Shown here: positions 19,355 to 28,490 of the stretch, piece after piece | Layout: every line of letters begins with the position of its first letter | Numbering within the stretch: position 1 is the stretch's first letter | Origin: Halopseudomonas laoshanensis | Lineage (GTDB): Bacteria; Pseudomonadota; Gammaproteobacteria; Pseudomonadales; Pseudomonadaceae | Reading direction: 5' to 3' | NCBI RefSeq assembly: GCF_008365385.1 | Contig: NZ_QOVF01000003.1 | Location: 62,001-126,000 of the forward strand | DNA: 64,000 bases | Translations under genes and position numbers: made by a program | Notes under the pieces: model-generated | What the model was told of the DNA's origin: nothing | Databases searched by the model: none | Seen by the model: only the letters and a program-made list of their open reading frames with translations

Positions 19355-19649
19355 TATGACCAGCCCTTGTTATTGATGGTGGGTGGTTAGCGCAAATGGC
19401 CTGTTGCCAGCGCACAACCAGCCAATCCCTTTTCCGCGTACTTTTAACATAGTTTATGCAGCCAATCTATTGAGGCAGCACCGTTTCACGCTTTTCTGCT
19501 GCAATGCATCAGATATGAGACATCCGTCAACATTAGTCAACCTTTCATCGCGAGCAAAGCTGGGAGTACACTCAGCCTTTCGAAACTGAGCCATATTGCT
19601 AGCCACATCGCTCAACCAAGTTGCTCACCTATAGCGGACCAACCACCTT
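19355..19649. promoter_or_regulatory. Divergent pilG-gshB spacer
   Basis: A 295-bp non-coding stretch that must carry promoters in both directions. On the minus strand TTGACT and TTGACG occur near 19525-19540, followed by AT-richer sequence (CATATC); these are candidate elements for pilG but match the -10 consensus poorly. I see no long inverted repeat, small gene or clear operator. Confidence 0.4.
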
Positions 19650-20612
19650 ATGCGCATTCGTCTTGGCATCGTCATGGATCCGATTCACGCGATCCACTAC
19701 AAGAAAGACAGCTCCCTGGCCATGTTGCTTGCTGCCCAGCAGCGCGGCTGGGAACTGCAGTATATGGAGCCCCAGGATCTCTACCTTGCTGACGGCCAGG
19801 CAATGGGCCACATGCGCGAACTGAAGGTGCATGCCGATCCACAGCACTGGTTCGATCTGCAAGAACACCAACACACACCACTGGCCGATCTGGACGTGAT
19901 CCTGATGCGCAAGGATCCGCCTTTTGATAACGAGTTTCTCTACGCCACGCATATTCTGGAAGCCGCCGAGCGCGCTGGTGCAATGGTGGTCAATCGGCCC
20001 GCGAGTCTGCGCGACTGCAATGAAAAGCTGTTTGCTACCCAGTTTCCCCAATGCACCCCGGAAAATGTTGTCACCCGCCGCGCCGACATTTTGCGCGCTT
20101 TTGCAAAAAAACACCGTGACGTCATTCTCAAACCGCTCGATGGAATGGGCGGATCGATGATTTTTCGTATTCAGGAGAACGATCCGAACCTGAGCGTGAT
20201 CATCGAAACCCTGACCCAGTTCGGTCAACAGCAGATCATGGCCCAGCGTTACCTGCCGGAAATCAAGGACGGCGACAAACGCATCCTGATGATTGATGGC
20301 GAGCCGCTGCCGTATTGCCTGGCGCGCATTCCCCAGCAGGGCGAAACGCGCGGCAACCTGGCAGCCGGCGGGCGTGGCGAAGCACGCCCGCTGACCGAGC
20401 GTGATCGCTGGATCGCCAATCAGGTAGGCCCGAGCCTGCGCGAACGCGGTCTGCTGTTTGTCGGCCTGGATGTGATTGGCGATTATCTGACCGAAATCAA
20501 CGTCACCAGTCCGACCTGTATCCGTGAAATCGACGCCGCTTACCAAACCGATATTGGCGGGCAGTTGATGGACGTGATTGACCAACGTCTCAAAGCGCGC
20601 AGGGGCGCATAG
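19650..20612 (+). CDS. gshB: Glutathione synthetase
   Basis: Adds glycine to gamma-glutamylcysteine with ATP, the second and last step of glutathione synthesis, using the product of GshA. 320 residues with a pre-ATP-grasp N-terminus (IRLGIVMDPIHAIHYKKDSS) and an ATP-grasp domain showing KPLDGMGGSMIFRI (about 150-165), RNLAAGGRGEARPL-type region and DVIGDYLTEINVTSPT near the C-terminus. Length is normal. The ribosome site is weak. It is followed after 65 bases by the TonB-like gene, an order also found in P. aeruginosa. Confidence 0.96.
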   Translation: MRIRLGIVMDPIHAIHYKKDSSLAMLLAAQQRGWELQYMEPQDLYLADGQAMGHMRELKVHADPQHWFDLQEHQHTPLADLDVILMRKDPPFDNEFLYATHILEAAERAGAMVVNRPASLRDCNEKLFATQFPQCTPENVVTRRADILRAFAKKHRDVILKPLDGMGGSMIFRIQENDPNLSVIIETLTQFGQQQIMAQRYLPEIKDGDKRILMIDGEPLPYCLARIPQQGETRGNLAAGGRGEARPLTERDRWIANQVGPSLRERGLLFVGLDVIGDYLTEINVTSPTCIREIDAAYQTDIGGQLMDVIDQRLKARRGA

Positions 20613-20677
20613 ACTTTTTCCGGCGCGCGCGGCAGACTTCGCAGGAAAATGTCAGCCGCCGCCAGCCTACGGACAGC

Positions 20678-21586
20678 ATGAATAAAGCCGTGACACCCTC
20701 GGAAATCGCCAAGCAGCCCGACCCACCGGTGGTTACGGCGCGTGATCGCCTGGGTTTTACCCTGTTTCTAGCGGCGGTTCTGCACGCTCTGGTTATTCTG
20801 GGTATCACCTTCGATCTGCCCACCCCAAGCGAACTGTCAAAAACCCTGGAAATCACACTCGCTACCCAGCCTTCCGAGCAACAGCCGGAAAAAGCTGACT
20901 ACCTGGCGCAGATGAATCAGGAAGGCAGCGGCACGCTGGAGGAAAAGGCCGCACCCAGCACCACCGAAGAGGCGGTGTTCCAGGATACCGAGGTCAATGA
21001 GGTTGAACCGCCGCAGGAAGCCAGTGCGCCGGAACCCGAGCCAGTACGCGAACAACAGGTCGTCACCACCACCGCGCCGCAACCGGACCGCGTCGCCAAG
21101 GCGCCGCCGACCCCCGATCCGGTGGATACCAGCGTGACCCTGCAGCGCTTTGACGTCACTCGCCTGTCCCAGGAAATCGCCAGCTTGGAAGCGCAATTGG
21201 CCGAAGAGCGCCAGCAATACGCCAACCGCCCGCGCGTGCACCGCCTCAACGCCGCCTCGACCATGCAGGACAAGGGTGCTTATTACAAAGACGCCTGGCG
21301 GCGGAAAGTCGAGCGTATCGGCAATCAGAACTATCCAGCCGAAGCACGCGACAACAGCATTTACGGCAGCCTGCGCCTGCTGGTATCGATCAATCGCGAC
21401 GGCACGCTGCGCGAAGTGCAGGTGCTGGAGTCCTCCGGACACCGCATTCTGGATAACGCCGCGCTGCGCATCGTGCGCCTGGCTGCACCCTACGCACCCT
21501 TCACTGGGGATCTGATGGACGTCGATGTGCTGGAAATCATACGCACCTGGCGCTTTGAGCCGGGCAACCGGGTTTCGAGTTTCTGA
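20678..21586 (+). CDS. TonB-family energy-transducing protein (TonB3-like)
   Basis: 302 residues: one membrane helix at about 27-46 (LFLAAVLHALVILGITF), a long P/E/T-rich periplasmic spacer (~70-150), a helical stretch with QEIASLEAQLAEERQQY, and a C-terminal TonB domain (~205-298) with YPAEARDNSIYGSLRLLVSI and VLEIIRTWRFEP. TonB proteins couple the proton motive force to outer-membrane receptors. The gene at this position in P. aeruginosa, TonB3, is needed for normal twitching and pilus assembly, which fits the neighbouring pil genes. That function here is by analogy. Confidence 0.85.
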   Translation: MNKAVTPSEIAKQPDPPVVTARDRLGFTLFLAAVLHALVILGITFDLPTPSELSKTLEITLATQPSEQQPEKADYLAQMNQEGSGTLEEKAAPSTTEEAVFQDTEVNEVEPPQEASAPEPEPVREQQVVTTTAPQPDRVAKAPPTPDPVDTSVTLQRFDVTRLSQEIASLEAQLAEERQQYANRPRVHRLNAASTMQDKGAYYKDAWRRKVERIGNQNYPAEARDNSIYGSLRLLVSINRDGTLREVQVLESSGHRILDNAALRIVRLAAPYAPFTGDLMDVDVLEIIRTWRFEPGNRVSSF

Positions 21587-21645
21587 CATACCCCGTGCCG
21601 CCCTTGGCGCTTGAAGCTTATCGCGCAAAGCCCAATACTATGGTC

Positions 21646-22215
21646 ATGAGCCAAACCAAACCGAATTACCTCAAGCACCACTTCCTCATAGCCATGCCGC
21701 ATATGGCAGACCCGCGTTTCGTCAATAGCCTGATTTACCTTTGTGATCACAACGAGGACGGCGCCATGGGCCTGGTGATCAATCAGCCCAGCGACCTGCA
21801 TCTGGCCGACATCCTCGAACAACTGCAACCGGCGGTCGACCTGCCCGGCAAGGTTGCCAGCTTCCCTGTGTATAACGGCGGCCCGGTGCAGACCGAACGC
21901 GGTTTCGTGCTGCACCGCGGCCCGGAACAATGGGAAGCGAGCATGGATCTGGGACAGTTACAGCTGACTACCTCGCGCGACATCCTGCTCGACATGGCGC
22001 ACGGCATTGGCCCTTCCGAGGTATTACTGGCGCTGGGTTATGCTGGCTGGGACGCAGGCCAACTGGATCAGGAACTGGCTGAGAACGTCTGGCTCAGTTG
22101 TCCGGCCGATCTGCATATTCTGTTCGAACTGCCCAGTGAAGAGCGGCTGTTAGCCGCCGCGCGCAGCCTGGGTATCGATTTGCGTCTACTGACCAGCCAG
22201 GCCGGACACGCTTGA
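21646..22215 (+). CDS. algH: YqgE/AlgH family protein
   Basis: 189 residues, the same length as I recall for P. aeruginosa AlgH, with the family stretches YLKHHFLIAMPHMADPRF, HNEDGAMGLVINQPS, YNGGPVQTERGFVLH and LGYAGWDAGQLDQELAENVW. AlgH has been linked to alginate regulation, but its biochemical role is not settled. The ATG at 21646 (MSQTKPNYLKHHF) is preferred; ATG 21640 is also in frame and no ribosome site separates them. The stop codon overlaps the ruvX start (TGATG), so the two are translated together. Confidence 0.9.
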   Translation: MSQTKPNYLKHHFLIAMPHMADPRFVNSLIYLCDHNEDGAMGLVINQPSDLHLADILEQLQPAVDLPGKVASFPVYNGGPVQTERGFVLHRGPEQWEASMDLGQLQLTTSRDILLDMAHGIGPSEVLLALGYAGWDAGQLDQELAENVWLSCPADLHILFELPSEERLLAAARSLGIDLRLLTSQAGHA

Positions 22216-22652
22216 TGGCAGCACTGCAGCGAGCTATGGCCTTCGATTACGGCACCAAGCAGATCGGCGTGGCGGTAGGTCAGACCCTGACCCGCCGCGC
22301 CGAACCCGTTGCAGTCCTGCGCGCCCGTGATGGCGTTCCCGACTGGAACGACATCGCCCGCCTGATCAGCGAATGGAAGCCCGATACATTAGTTGTCGGC
22401 CTGCCGCTGAACATGGACGGCAGCCCGAGCGAGATGAGCGGCCGCGCGGAGAAATTCTCCCGCCGCCTGCATGGCCGCTTCAACCTGCCAGTCCACTGCA
22501 TCGACGAACGCCTTTCTACCTTCGAAGCCAAACAGAGCCTGCGTGACAGCGGCCGCACTCCGGCCAGCTACCGCGACAATCCGGTAGACAGCCTGGCTGC
22601 GGCGCTGCTGCTGGAAACCTGGCTCAACGAACAACCCGAGGAGACGCCATGA
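22215..22652 (+). CDS. ruvX: RuvX/YqgF Holliday-junction-resolvase-like nuclease
   Basis: 145 residues with an RNase-H-like fold. Catalytic-type acidic residues are visible in [13 protein letters not shown] (Asp), the central [19 protein letters not shown] and [10 protein letters not shown], and [16 protein letters not shown] at the end. The family is linked to 16S rRNA 5' end processing in E. coli and was first annotated as a resolvase. ATG overlaps the algH stop by one base (TGATG); its own stop overlaps the pyrR start (ATGA). The algH-ruvX-pyrR-pyrB-pyrC' order is conserved in Pseudomonas. Confidence 0.93.
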   Translation: MAALQRAMAFDYGTKQIGVAVGQTLTRRAEPVAVLRARDGVPDWNDIARLISEWKPDTLVVGLPLNMDGSPSEMSGRAEKFSRRLHGRFNLPVHCIDERLSTFEAKQSLRDSGRTPASYRDNPVDSLAAALLLETWLNEQPEETP

Positions 22653-23161
22653 GCGCCTTGCCCGAGGTCGGCCCATTGCTGCAACGCATGGCTGACGAAT
22701 TGACCGATTACCTGAAGCAGCGTCAGATTAGCGAGCCGGCCTTTGTCGGCATTCATACCGGCGGCGTCTGGGTCGCGGAGCGGCTGCGCAAGCTATGCCT
22801 GCCCGATGCGCCAATGGGCACGCTGGACATCGCCTTCTACCGCGATGACTTTGCCCAGAACGGTCTGCAGCCCGGGGTGCAACCCTCAGAGCTGCCCTTT
22901 TCGGTAGATGATCGCCACCTGATTCTGGTCGACGATGTGCTGATGACCGGGCGCACCATCCGCGCTGCGCTGAACGAGCTGTTCGATTACGGCCGGCCGG
23001 CTTCCGTTACGCTGGTAACCCTGCTAGATATCGAAGCGCGGCAGCTGCCGATTCGCGCCGATGTACTGGGCAGTAGCCTGGTCCTGCCGGCCGGCCAGCG
23101 CGTCAAGCTGACGGGGCCTGACCCTTTGCAGCTCACCCTGAACCCTGTTGCCAAACACTGA
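22649..23161 (+). CDS. pyrR: PyrR, pyr regulator / uracil phosphoribosyltransferase
   Basis: 170 residues of the type I phosphoribosyltransferase family with the PRPP loop [18 protein letters not shown] (about 90-108). In Bacillus, PyrR is an RNA-binding attenuator; in pseudomonads its regulatory role is less direct. I see no attenuator-like leader between pyrR and pyrB (7 bases). ATGA overlap with ruvX shows coupled translation. It begins the pyrimidine block. Confidence 0.93.
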   Translation: MSALPEVGPLLQRMADELTDYLKQRQISEPAFVGIHTGGVWVAERLRKLCLPDAPMGTLDIAFYRDDFAQNGLQPGVQPSELPFSVDDRHLILVDDVLMTGRTIRAALNELFDYGRPASVTLVTLLDIEARQLPIRADVLGSSLVLPAGQRVKLTGPDPLQLTLNPVAKH

Positions 23162-23168
23162 GAGGCCC

Positions 23169-24212
23169 ATGAGCACCCCACCCAGCCATTTGCAACTTAA
23201 CTTCCAGGGTCAGCTGCGGCACTTTCTGACTATCGAAGGCTTGTCCCGCGACCTGCTAACCGAGCTGCTGGATACCGCCGACTCCTTTCTTGAAGTGGGC
23301 GAACGGGCAGTCAAGAAGGTCCCGCTGCTGCGTGGCAAGACCGTCTGCAACGTATTCTTCGAGAACTCCACGCGCACCCGCACCACCTTCGAGCTGGCGG
23401 CCAAGCGGCTGTCGGCCGACGTGCTGAACCTGAACATTCAAACCTCCTCGACCAGCAAGGGTGAAACCCTGTACGACACCCTGCGCAACCTGGAAGCGAT
23501 GGCCGCCGACATGTTTGTGGTCCGCCACGGCGACTCGGGCGCGGCGCATTTCATCGCTGGCCATGTGTGCCCCGATGTGGCGATCATCAACGCCGGTGAC
23601 GGCAACCACGCGCACCCGACCCAGGCGATGCTCGACATGCTGACCATTCGCCGGCACCGCGGCGATTTCACCAAGCTGTCGGTGGCGATTGTCGGCGATA
23701 TTCTGCACTCCCGCGTGGCCCGCTCGAACATGCAGGCGCTGCAGACTCTCGGCTGTCCGGACATTCGCGTAATCGCCCCGCGGACGCTTCTGCCGGCCGG
23801 CATCGATCAATACGGCGTGCGCGTGTTCAACGATCTGCGCGTCGGCCTGCGCGATGTCGATGTGGTAATCATGCTGCGTCTGCAGAAGGAGCGCATGCAA
23901 AGCGGTTTGCTGCCCAGCGAGGGCGAATACTACCGGCTCTACGGCCTGACCCGGGAAACTCTGGCACTGGCCAAGCCGGATGCGCTGGTCATGCACCCCG
24001 GGCCGATCAACCGCGGTGTGGAGATTGAATCCGAAGTGGCCGACGGCGCCCAATCGGTGATCCTCAATCAGGTCACTTACGGCATCGCCGTGCGTATGGC
24101 CGTGATGTCCATGGCCATGACCGGACAGAACGCCCAGCGCCAGCACAATCAGGAAATCCTGGCAGCCGACCAGGCCAGGAAATCAGGTCAGGAAACCCCA
24201 GCATGCGATTGA
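23169..24212 (+). CDS. pyrB: Aspartate carbamoyltransferase catalytic chain
   Basis: Condenses carbamoyl phosphate with aspartate in de novo pyrimidine synthesis. 347 residues with the carbamoyl-phosphate motif [51 protein letters not shown] and [13 protein letters not shown]. In pseudomonads this enzyme forms a dodecamer with the inactive dihydroorotase-like protein encoded next, and its extended N-terminus ([20 protein letters not shown]) is typical of that class. GAGAGG precedes the ATG at 23169; an in-frame ATG at 23148 lies inside pyrR. Its end overlaps pyrC' by 10 bases. Confidence 0.96.
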   Translation: MSTPPSHLQLNFQGQLRHFLTIEGLSRDLLTELLDTADSFLEVGERAVKKVPLLRGKTVCNVFFENSTRTRTTFELAAKRLSADVLNLNIQTSSTSKGETLYDTLRNLEAMAADMFVVRHGDSGAAHFIAGHVCPDVAIINAGDGNHAHPTQAMLDMLTIRRHRGDFTKLSVAIVGDILHSRVARSNMQALQTLGCPDIRVIAPRTLLPAGIDQYGVRVFNDLRVGLRDVDVVIMLRLQKERMQSGLLPSEGEYYRLYGLTRETLALAKPDALVMHPGPINRGVEIESEVADGAQSVILNQVTYGIAVRMAVMSMAMTGQNAQRQHNQEILAADQARKSGQETPACD

Positions 24213-25474
24213 CCATTGAAGGCGCCCGGGTCATTGACCCGGCCAGCCAGTTTGACCAGATCACCGACCTGCACATCGCCGCAGGCCATATCGTCGGCAT
24301 CGGCGAGGCCCCGGAAGGTTTCAGCGCCAATCAACGCATCGACGCTCGCGGGCTGATCGCCAGTCCCGGCCTGGTGGACTTGAATGTCAGCCTGCGTGAG
24401 CCCGGTCGCACCCGCAAGGGCACCATCGACAGCGAAACCCGCGCCGCCGCCGCAGGTGGTGTGACTAGCCTGTGCAGCCTGCCCGACACCTTGCCGGTAC
24501 TGGACACACCTGCGGTGGCCGAGCTGATTCTGGACCGCGCCGAACAAGCCGGACAGGTTCGCGTTTTCCCGTTTGGCGCGTTGACCCGCGGCCTGGATGG
24601 CGAGCAACTGAGTGAACTGGTAGCCCTGCGCGACGTAGGCTGCGTCGCCTTTACCCAGGGTCTGGCGCCGATGAAGAGCAACCGCATTCTGCGCCGGGCA
24701 CTGGAATACGCGGCCGGCTTTGATCTGCCTGTGGTCTTCATGCCCCAGGATCCGGATATTGCCGAGGGCGGCAGCGCGCACGAAGGCGCCACTGCAGCAC
24801 GCATGGGCCTGGTAGGTATTCCCGAAACCGCAGAAACGGTAGCCTTGGCTCGCGATCTGCTGCTGGTCGAGCAGACCGGCGTGCAGGCACATTTCAGTGG
24901 CCTGACCAGTGCCCGGGCGATGGATATGCTCGCTGATGCCCAGGCCCGCGGCCTGCGCGTCAGCGCCGACGTGGCGATGTATCAGTTACTGCTGTGCGAT
25001 GAGGATCTGGAAGGCTTTTCCAGCCTGCTGCACGTGCAGCCGCCGCTGCGCAGCAAGCAGGATCGCCATGCCTTGCGCCAGGCGGTGCAAAGTGGCGTGG
25101 TGCAGGCGATCGCGTCGCACCATCAGCCGCACGAACAGGAAGCCAAGCGCGTGCCCTTTGCCGCTTCCGCGCCGGGTATCAGCAGTGTGGAAATTCTCCT
25201 GCCGCTGGCTCTGACCCTGGTCGCCGACGGCCTGCTGGAGCTCCCGGCGTTGCTCTCACGGCTGACCTGCGGGCCGGCCACCGCGCTCAATCTGCCAGCA
25301 GGCAGCATCAGCTTGCACGGACGGGCGGACATCACCCTGTTCGACCCGGTGGCCGCCAGCCTGATTGGTCACAACTGGCTGTCCAAGGGCGCCAACTGCC
25401 CCTTCATCGGCAAGGGTGCACCGTGCAAGGTCACGCACACCATCAGTCACGGAAAACTGGTCTATCAGGCCTAG
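24203..25474 (+). CDS. pyrC': Dihydroorotase-like non-catalytic subunit of ATCase (PyrC'/PyrX)
   Basis: 423 residues, amidohydrolase fold. In active dihydroorotases the first metal motif reads DxHxHLREPG; here residues 59-68 read [10 protein letters not shown], with N61 and S63 in place of both histidines. The later segment [15 protein letters not shown] and [13 protein letters not shown] end keep the fold. This is the inactive homologue that stabilises PyrB in Pseudomonas, so an active dihydroorotase should be encoded elsewhere. It overlaps the 3' end of pyrB by 10 bases, consistent with obligatory co-synthesis of the two subunits. Confidence 0.93.
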   Translation: MRLTIEGARVIDPASQFDQITDLHIAAGHIVGIGEAPEGFSANQRIDARGLIASPGLVDLNVSLREPGRTRKGTIDSETRAAAAGGVTSLCSLPDTLPVLDTPAVAELILDRAEQAGQVRVFPFGALTRGLDGEQLSELVALRDVGCVAFTQGLAPMKSNRILRRALEYAAGFDLPVVFMPQDPDIAEGGSAHEGATAARMGLVGIPETAETVALARDLLLVEQTGVQAHFSGLTSARAMDMLADAQARGLRVSADVAMYQLLLCDEDLEGFSSLLHVQPPLRSKQDRHALRQAVQSGVVQAIASHHQPHEQEAKRVPFAASAPGISSVEILLPLALTLVADGLLELPALLSRLTCGPATALNLPAGSISLHGRADITLFDPVAASLIGHNWLSKGANCPFIGKGAPCKVTHTISHGKLVYQA

Positions 25475-25501
25475 GATAACGACAAGGAAGGGTTGGGAAC
25501 G

Positions 25502-27496
25502 ATGGCAACTTTTGGCTTACGCGGTAAATCGCTTTTAGCCTTGCTGCTGGCATGTCTACTGGCGTTGGTGCCCGCGGCACTCATTGGTTGGCTGGCACTG
25601 CAAAGTATTCATGAGCACTTCGGCGATGCTTATGCGCGCAACGCCACACTGTTGAATCGCGAAAAAATCCGCGCACCTATTTCCCGTGAGCTGGCACTGT
25701 CGCTGCGCCTGGCGGATTCGGAAGTCACCCGCCAATGGCTGCTGGACGAGCAAGACCAGGCCAAAAGCGAGCTGTTCTTCATGGAAGCCGAAGGCTACCG
25801 CCGGGACTTTCGTGATCATGCCTATTTTATTGGCAGCGTGGCTAGCCAGGGCTACTACTTCAACAGCAACGACGAGCCGCTCAATCCCGAACCACGCTAC
25901 GTGCTGGACGCCGACAAACCCGCCGACAGCTGGTTCTTCAGCTCCCTGCGCGACACCGACAAATACAACATCAACGTCGATTTCAATCCAACTCTGGACA
26001 CTACCAAGGTCTGGTTCAATATCCTGGTCAAGGATCACGACGGCACTACTATCGGGCTGGCCGGCTCGGGCCTGGACCTGTCTGACTTCGTTCGAGACTT
26101 TATCGCCAGCGAGAACCCTGGTGTCAGTCCGATGATCTTTGATCACAACGGCGCAATTCAGGCGCATCAGAACGCCGCGCTGATTGCCCTCAACTCCGGC
26201 GCCGACGCCAATGCGCAGGAACAATTCAGTCTGTTCGGGATGATTGCCGACGAGGCTCAGCGCGATCAGGTGCGCAGTGCGATGCAAGCCGCTTTGGCGG
26301 AACCAGACAGCGTCGTCACGGTACGGGTGGCGTTGGACGGTAAACCCCAACTGCTGGCGCTGAGTTACCTGCCGGAATTGGGCTGGTATGTCGCCAATGG
26401 CGTGGACCTGGATAGTGCTCAGGTCATTGACGGCGAGTGGTTGCTACCGATTCTGCTCGCGTTGGGCGGCCTGATTCTGGTGCTGATGCTGCTGTTTGCA
26501 CTGGCGATCGAACGCCTGCTGCTCAAGCCCCTGCGCCAGCTTAAATACAGCGCCCAGGCCATGGCTTCAGGCCGCTATGACGTGCAGATGCCGACCGCAC
26601 GAGATGACGAGATTGGCGAACTGAGCACTGCCTTCGGAGTCATGGCCAACAAGGTCAAACAAAATACTCTGGAGCTGGAACAGCGTGTTCAGGAGCGCAC
26701 CAGCGAGCTGGAACAGGCCAATCAGGAAATGTCCCACGCGCAGAAGAAGATCGGCGACTCGATTGATTATGCCAGCCTGATTCAGCGCTCGATTCTGCCT
26801 GACCGTGAACTGGTTAATGCGCTGGGCGAACACCATGCCGTGCTCTGGCGGCCGCGGGATGTGGTCGGCGGCGACTTCTATGTGTTTCGCAGTGAAGGCC
26901 AGCATTGCCTGCTTGGCGTCGTTGATTGCGCCGGCCATGGCGTACCCGGCGCACTGATGACCATGCTCGCGCACGCTGCCCTGGACCAGGCGATCAGCGA
27001 CTGTGGCATGCAGGACCCCGCGGGAGTGCTGCAGCGGACTGACCAGATTATCCGCAAGATGCTCAGTGATGCACCTGAATACAAGGCGCTGGCAACCAAC
27101 ATGGACGTAGGCCTTGCCTACGTCGACCTGAACCAGCGCAATGTGACCTTTGCTGGAGCCAAAATCGCCTTGTACTACAGCGATGGCAAGACCGTCGATC
27201 TGGTAAAAGGCGCCAAACGGGCCTTGGGTGACAAGCGCCAGGCGCAATACGCCAACCACAGCATCGCCCTGGAAACCGGCCGCACCTTCTACATGAGCAC
27301 CGATGGGTTCCTCGATCAGGCCGGCGGCGAAGACGGATTCGGCTTTGGCAACAGCCGCTTTGCCGATATGCTATTGCAGCATGCGCGCTTGCCACTGGGG
27401 CAGCAGAACACCGCTTTCAGTGACACTCTGGCTAGCTACCAGGGTGATTATGCTCAGCGTGACGACATTACCATGCTGTGCTTTCGTTTCGATTGA
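25502..27496 (+). CDS. siaA: SiaA-like membrane PP2C/SpoIIE phosphatase with HAMP domain
   Basis: About 664 residues: membrane helix ~8-32, periplasmic sensor region of dCache type (~35-310, with YYFNSNDEPLNPEPRY and GSGLDLSDFV), second helix ~314-340, HAMP (~340-393), short coiled coil (QRVQERTSELEQANQEM), and a C-terminal PP2C/SpoIIE phosphatase (~430-664) with metal-binding aspartates in VVGGDFY, VVDCAGHGVPGALMTML and RDDITML. In P. aeruginosa SiaA dephosphorylates SiaC and thereby controls the cyclase SiaD, autoaggregation and biofilm formation. The ATG at 25502 follows AGGAAGGG; a TTG at 25493 is in frame. Next gene is siaB after 54 bases. Confidence 0.9.
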   Translation: MATFGLRGKSLLALLLACLLALVPAALIGWLALQSIHEHFGDAYARNATLLNREKIRAPISRELALSLRLADSEVTRQWLLDEQDQAKSELFFMEAEGYRRDFRDHAYFIGSVASQGYYFNSNDEPLNPEPRYVLDADKPADSWFFSSLRDTDKYNINVDFNPTLDTTKVWFNILVKDHDGTTIGLAGSGLDLSDFVRDFIASENPGVSPMIFDHNGAIQAHQNAALIALNSGADANAQEQFSLFGMIADEAQRDQVRSAMQAALAEPDSVVTVRVALDGKPQLLALSYLPELGWYVANGVDLDSAQVIDGEWLLPILLALGGLILVLMLLFALAIERLLLKPLRQLKYSAQAMASGRYDVQMPTARDDEIGELSTAFGVMANKVKQNTLELEQRVQERTSELEQANQEMSHAQKKIGDSIDYASLIQRSILPDRELVNALGEHHAVLWRPRDVVGGDFYVFRSEGQHCLLGVVDCAGHGVPGALMTMLAHAALDQAISDCGMQDPAGVLQRTDQIIRKMLSDAPEYKALATNMDVGLAYVDLNQRNVTFAGAKIALYYSDGKTVDLVKGAKRALGDKRQAQYANHSIALETGRTFYMSTDGFLDQAGGEDGFGFGNSRFADMLLQHARLPLGQQNTAFSDTLASYQGDYAQRDDITMLCFRFD

Positions 27497-27550
27497 GCCG
27501 CCAGGACGCGTCCTGGCCACCGATAAAAACAGTGCATTAATGGAGCAGTG

Positions 27551-28093
27551 ATGGATACGATTGACTTGTTTGCCATGCGCGAGCGCTTCGATAACCAGCA
27601 GATCATGCTGTGCTTCAACGGACCTATCTCTCGCAGTCTGATTGAGGAAATTGGCAATGCATTGCGCAATTACCTCAGTGCCGATCACGCGCACCCTTCC
27701 GCCGCAATGGATGTATTCGCGGTGTATATCGAAATGACCCAGAACATCAGCCACTATGCTCGGGTTCGCGGCTGGAGCGAGCAGGAGTCCGGCGCTACGG
27801 TCGTCGTCTCGCGTGATGAAGAGGGTCATTATGTGGTCTCGGCCGGCAATCTGGTAGAGCACGCGGACGGCGAGGCGTTGCTGCAAGCGGTCGAAGACCT
27901 GGCAGGGCTGGACAAGACCGAGCTCAAGGCTCGGTACAAGGAACAACTGCGCAAACCGCGTGACGCAGAGAAAACCACTGGTGCAGGACTGGGCCTGATC
28001 GACATCGCACGCAAGTCCAGCCAGCCGCTTCATGCCTCTTTGCGCCCAGTGGCCGAGGGTCGTGGTTTTCTCAGCCTGCGCGCTGTTATCTGA
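27551..28093 (+). CDS. siaB: SiaB-like protein kinase
   Basis: 180 residues of the SiaB (DUF6272-type) family, with a GHKL-like ATP-binding fold: VFAVYIEMTQNISHYAR carries the N-box position, and KTTGAGLGLIDIARKS (about 138-153) is a glycine-rich lid. In P. aeruginosa SiaB phosphorylates SiaC on a threonine, opposing SiaA. GGAG stands just upstream of the ATG at 27551; a GTG at 27548 is in frame. siaC follows 20 bases later. Confidence 0.9.
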   Translation: MDTIDLFAMRERFDNQQIMLCFNGPISRSLIEEIGNALRNYLSADHAHPSAAMDVFAVYIEMTQNISHYARVRGWSEQESGATVVVSRDEEGHYVVSAGNLVEHADGEALLQAVEDLAGLDKTELKARYKEQLRKPRDAEKTTGAGLGLIDIARKSSQPLHASLRPVAEGRGFLSLRAVI

Positions 28094-28113
28094 AGGTAAG
28101 CGAGTTATATAAC

Positions 28114-28488
28114 ATGACTGATTTTTCAATACCCGGCACTCAATCCACCCCAGAGATCCGCAGCGACTGGGATGCCGGATTGCTTTACATGCAAGGCGAT
28201 TCCTATCCGGAAAACTCCTTCGAGCTGTTCGGCCAGGTGCTGGACTGGATTGAGCAATATCTGCGCGAAACAGGCCGTCCGCTAACGCTTGAACTGCACT
28301 TGCTGTACCTCAACACCAGCAGCATCAAAGCGCTTATGGACATCTTCGATCAGCTTGAAGCGGCCCATGGCGAGGGCAAGAGTGTTCAGGTGAACTGGCG
28401 TTACGACCCGCGCAACGAGCGCGTCGCAGAGCTGGCTGAAGAGTTCAAGGAAGATTGTACGTTCCCCTTCGACATCCTCAGTGGCTGA
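28114..28488 (+). CDS. siaC: SiaC-like regulatory phosphoprotein (DUF1987)
   Basis: 124 residues of the DUF1987 family, with an anti-sigma-factor-antagonist-like fold. Unphosphorylated SiaC binds and activates the diguanylate cyclase SiaD in P. aeruginosa, and the phosphorylated residue reported there is T68. Here residue 68 is also threonine, in YLNTSSIKALMDIF (65-78), so the switch site appears intact. The motif region SYPENSFELFGQVLDWIEQY is typical. The stop codon is 2 bases before the siaD ATG, which points to coupled synthesis of the pair. Confidence 0.92.
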   Translation: MTDFSIPGTQSTPEIRSDWDAGLLYMQGDSYPENSFELFGQVLDWIEQYLRETGRPLTLELHLLYLNTSSIKALMDIFDQLEAAHGEGKSVQVNWRYDPRNERVAELAEEFKEDCTFPFDILSG

Positions 28489-28490
28489 TT

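Noticed and set aside
23150-23170. PyrR-type attenuator before pyrB
   Set aside because: The pyrR-pyrB gap is 7 bases with no room for anti-terminator structures.
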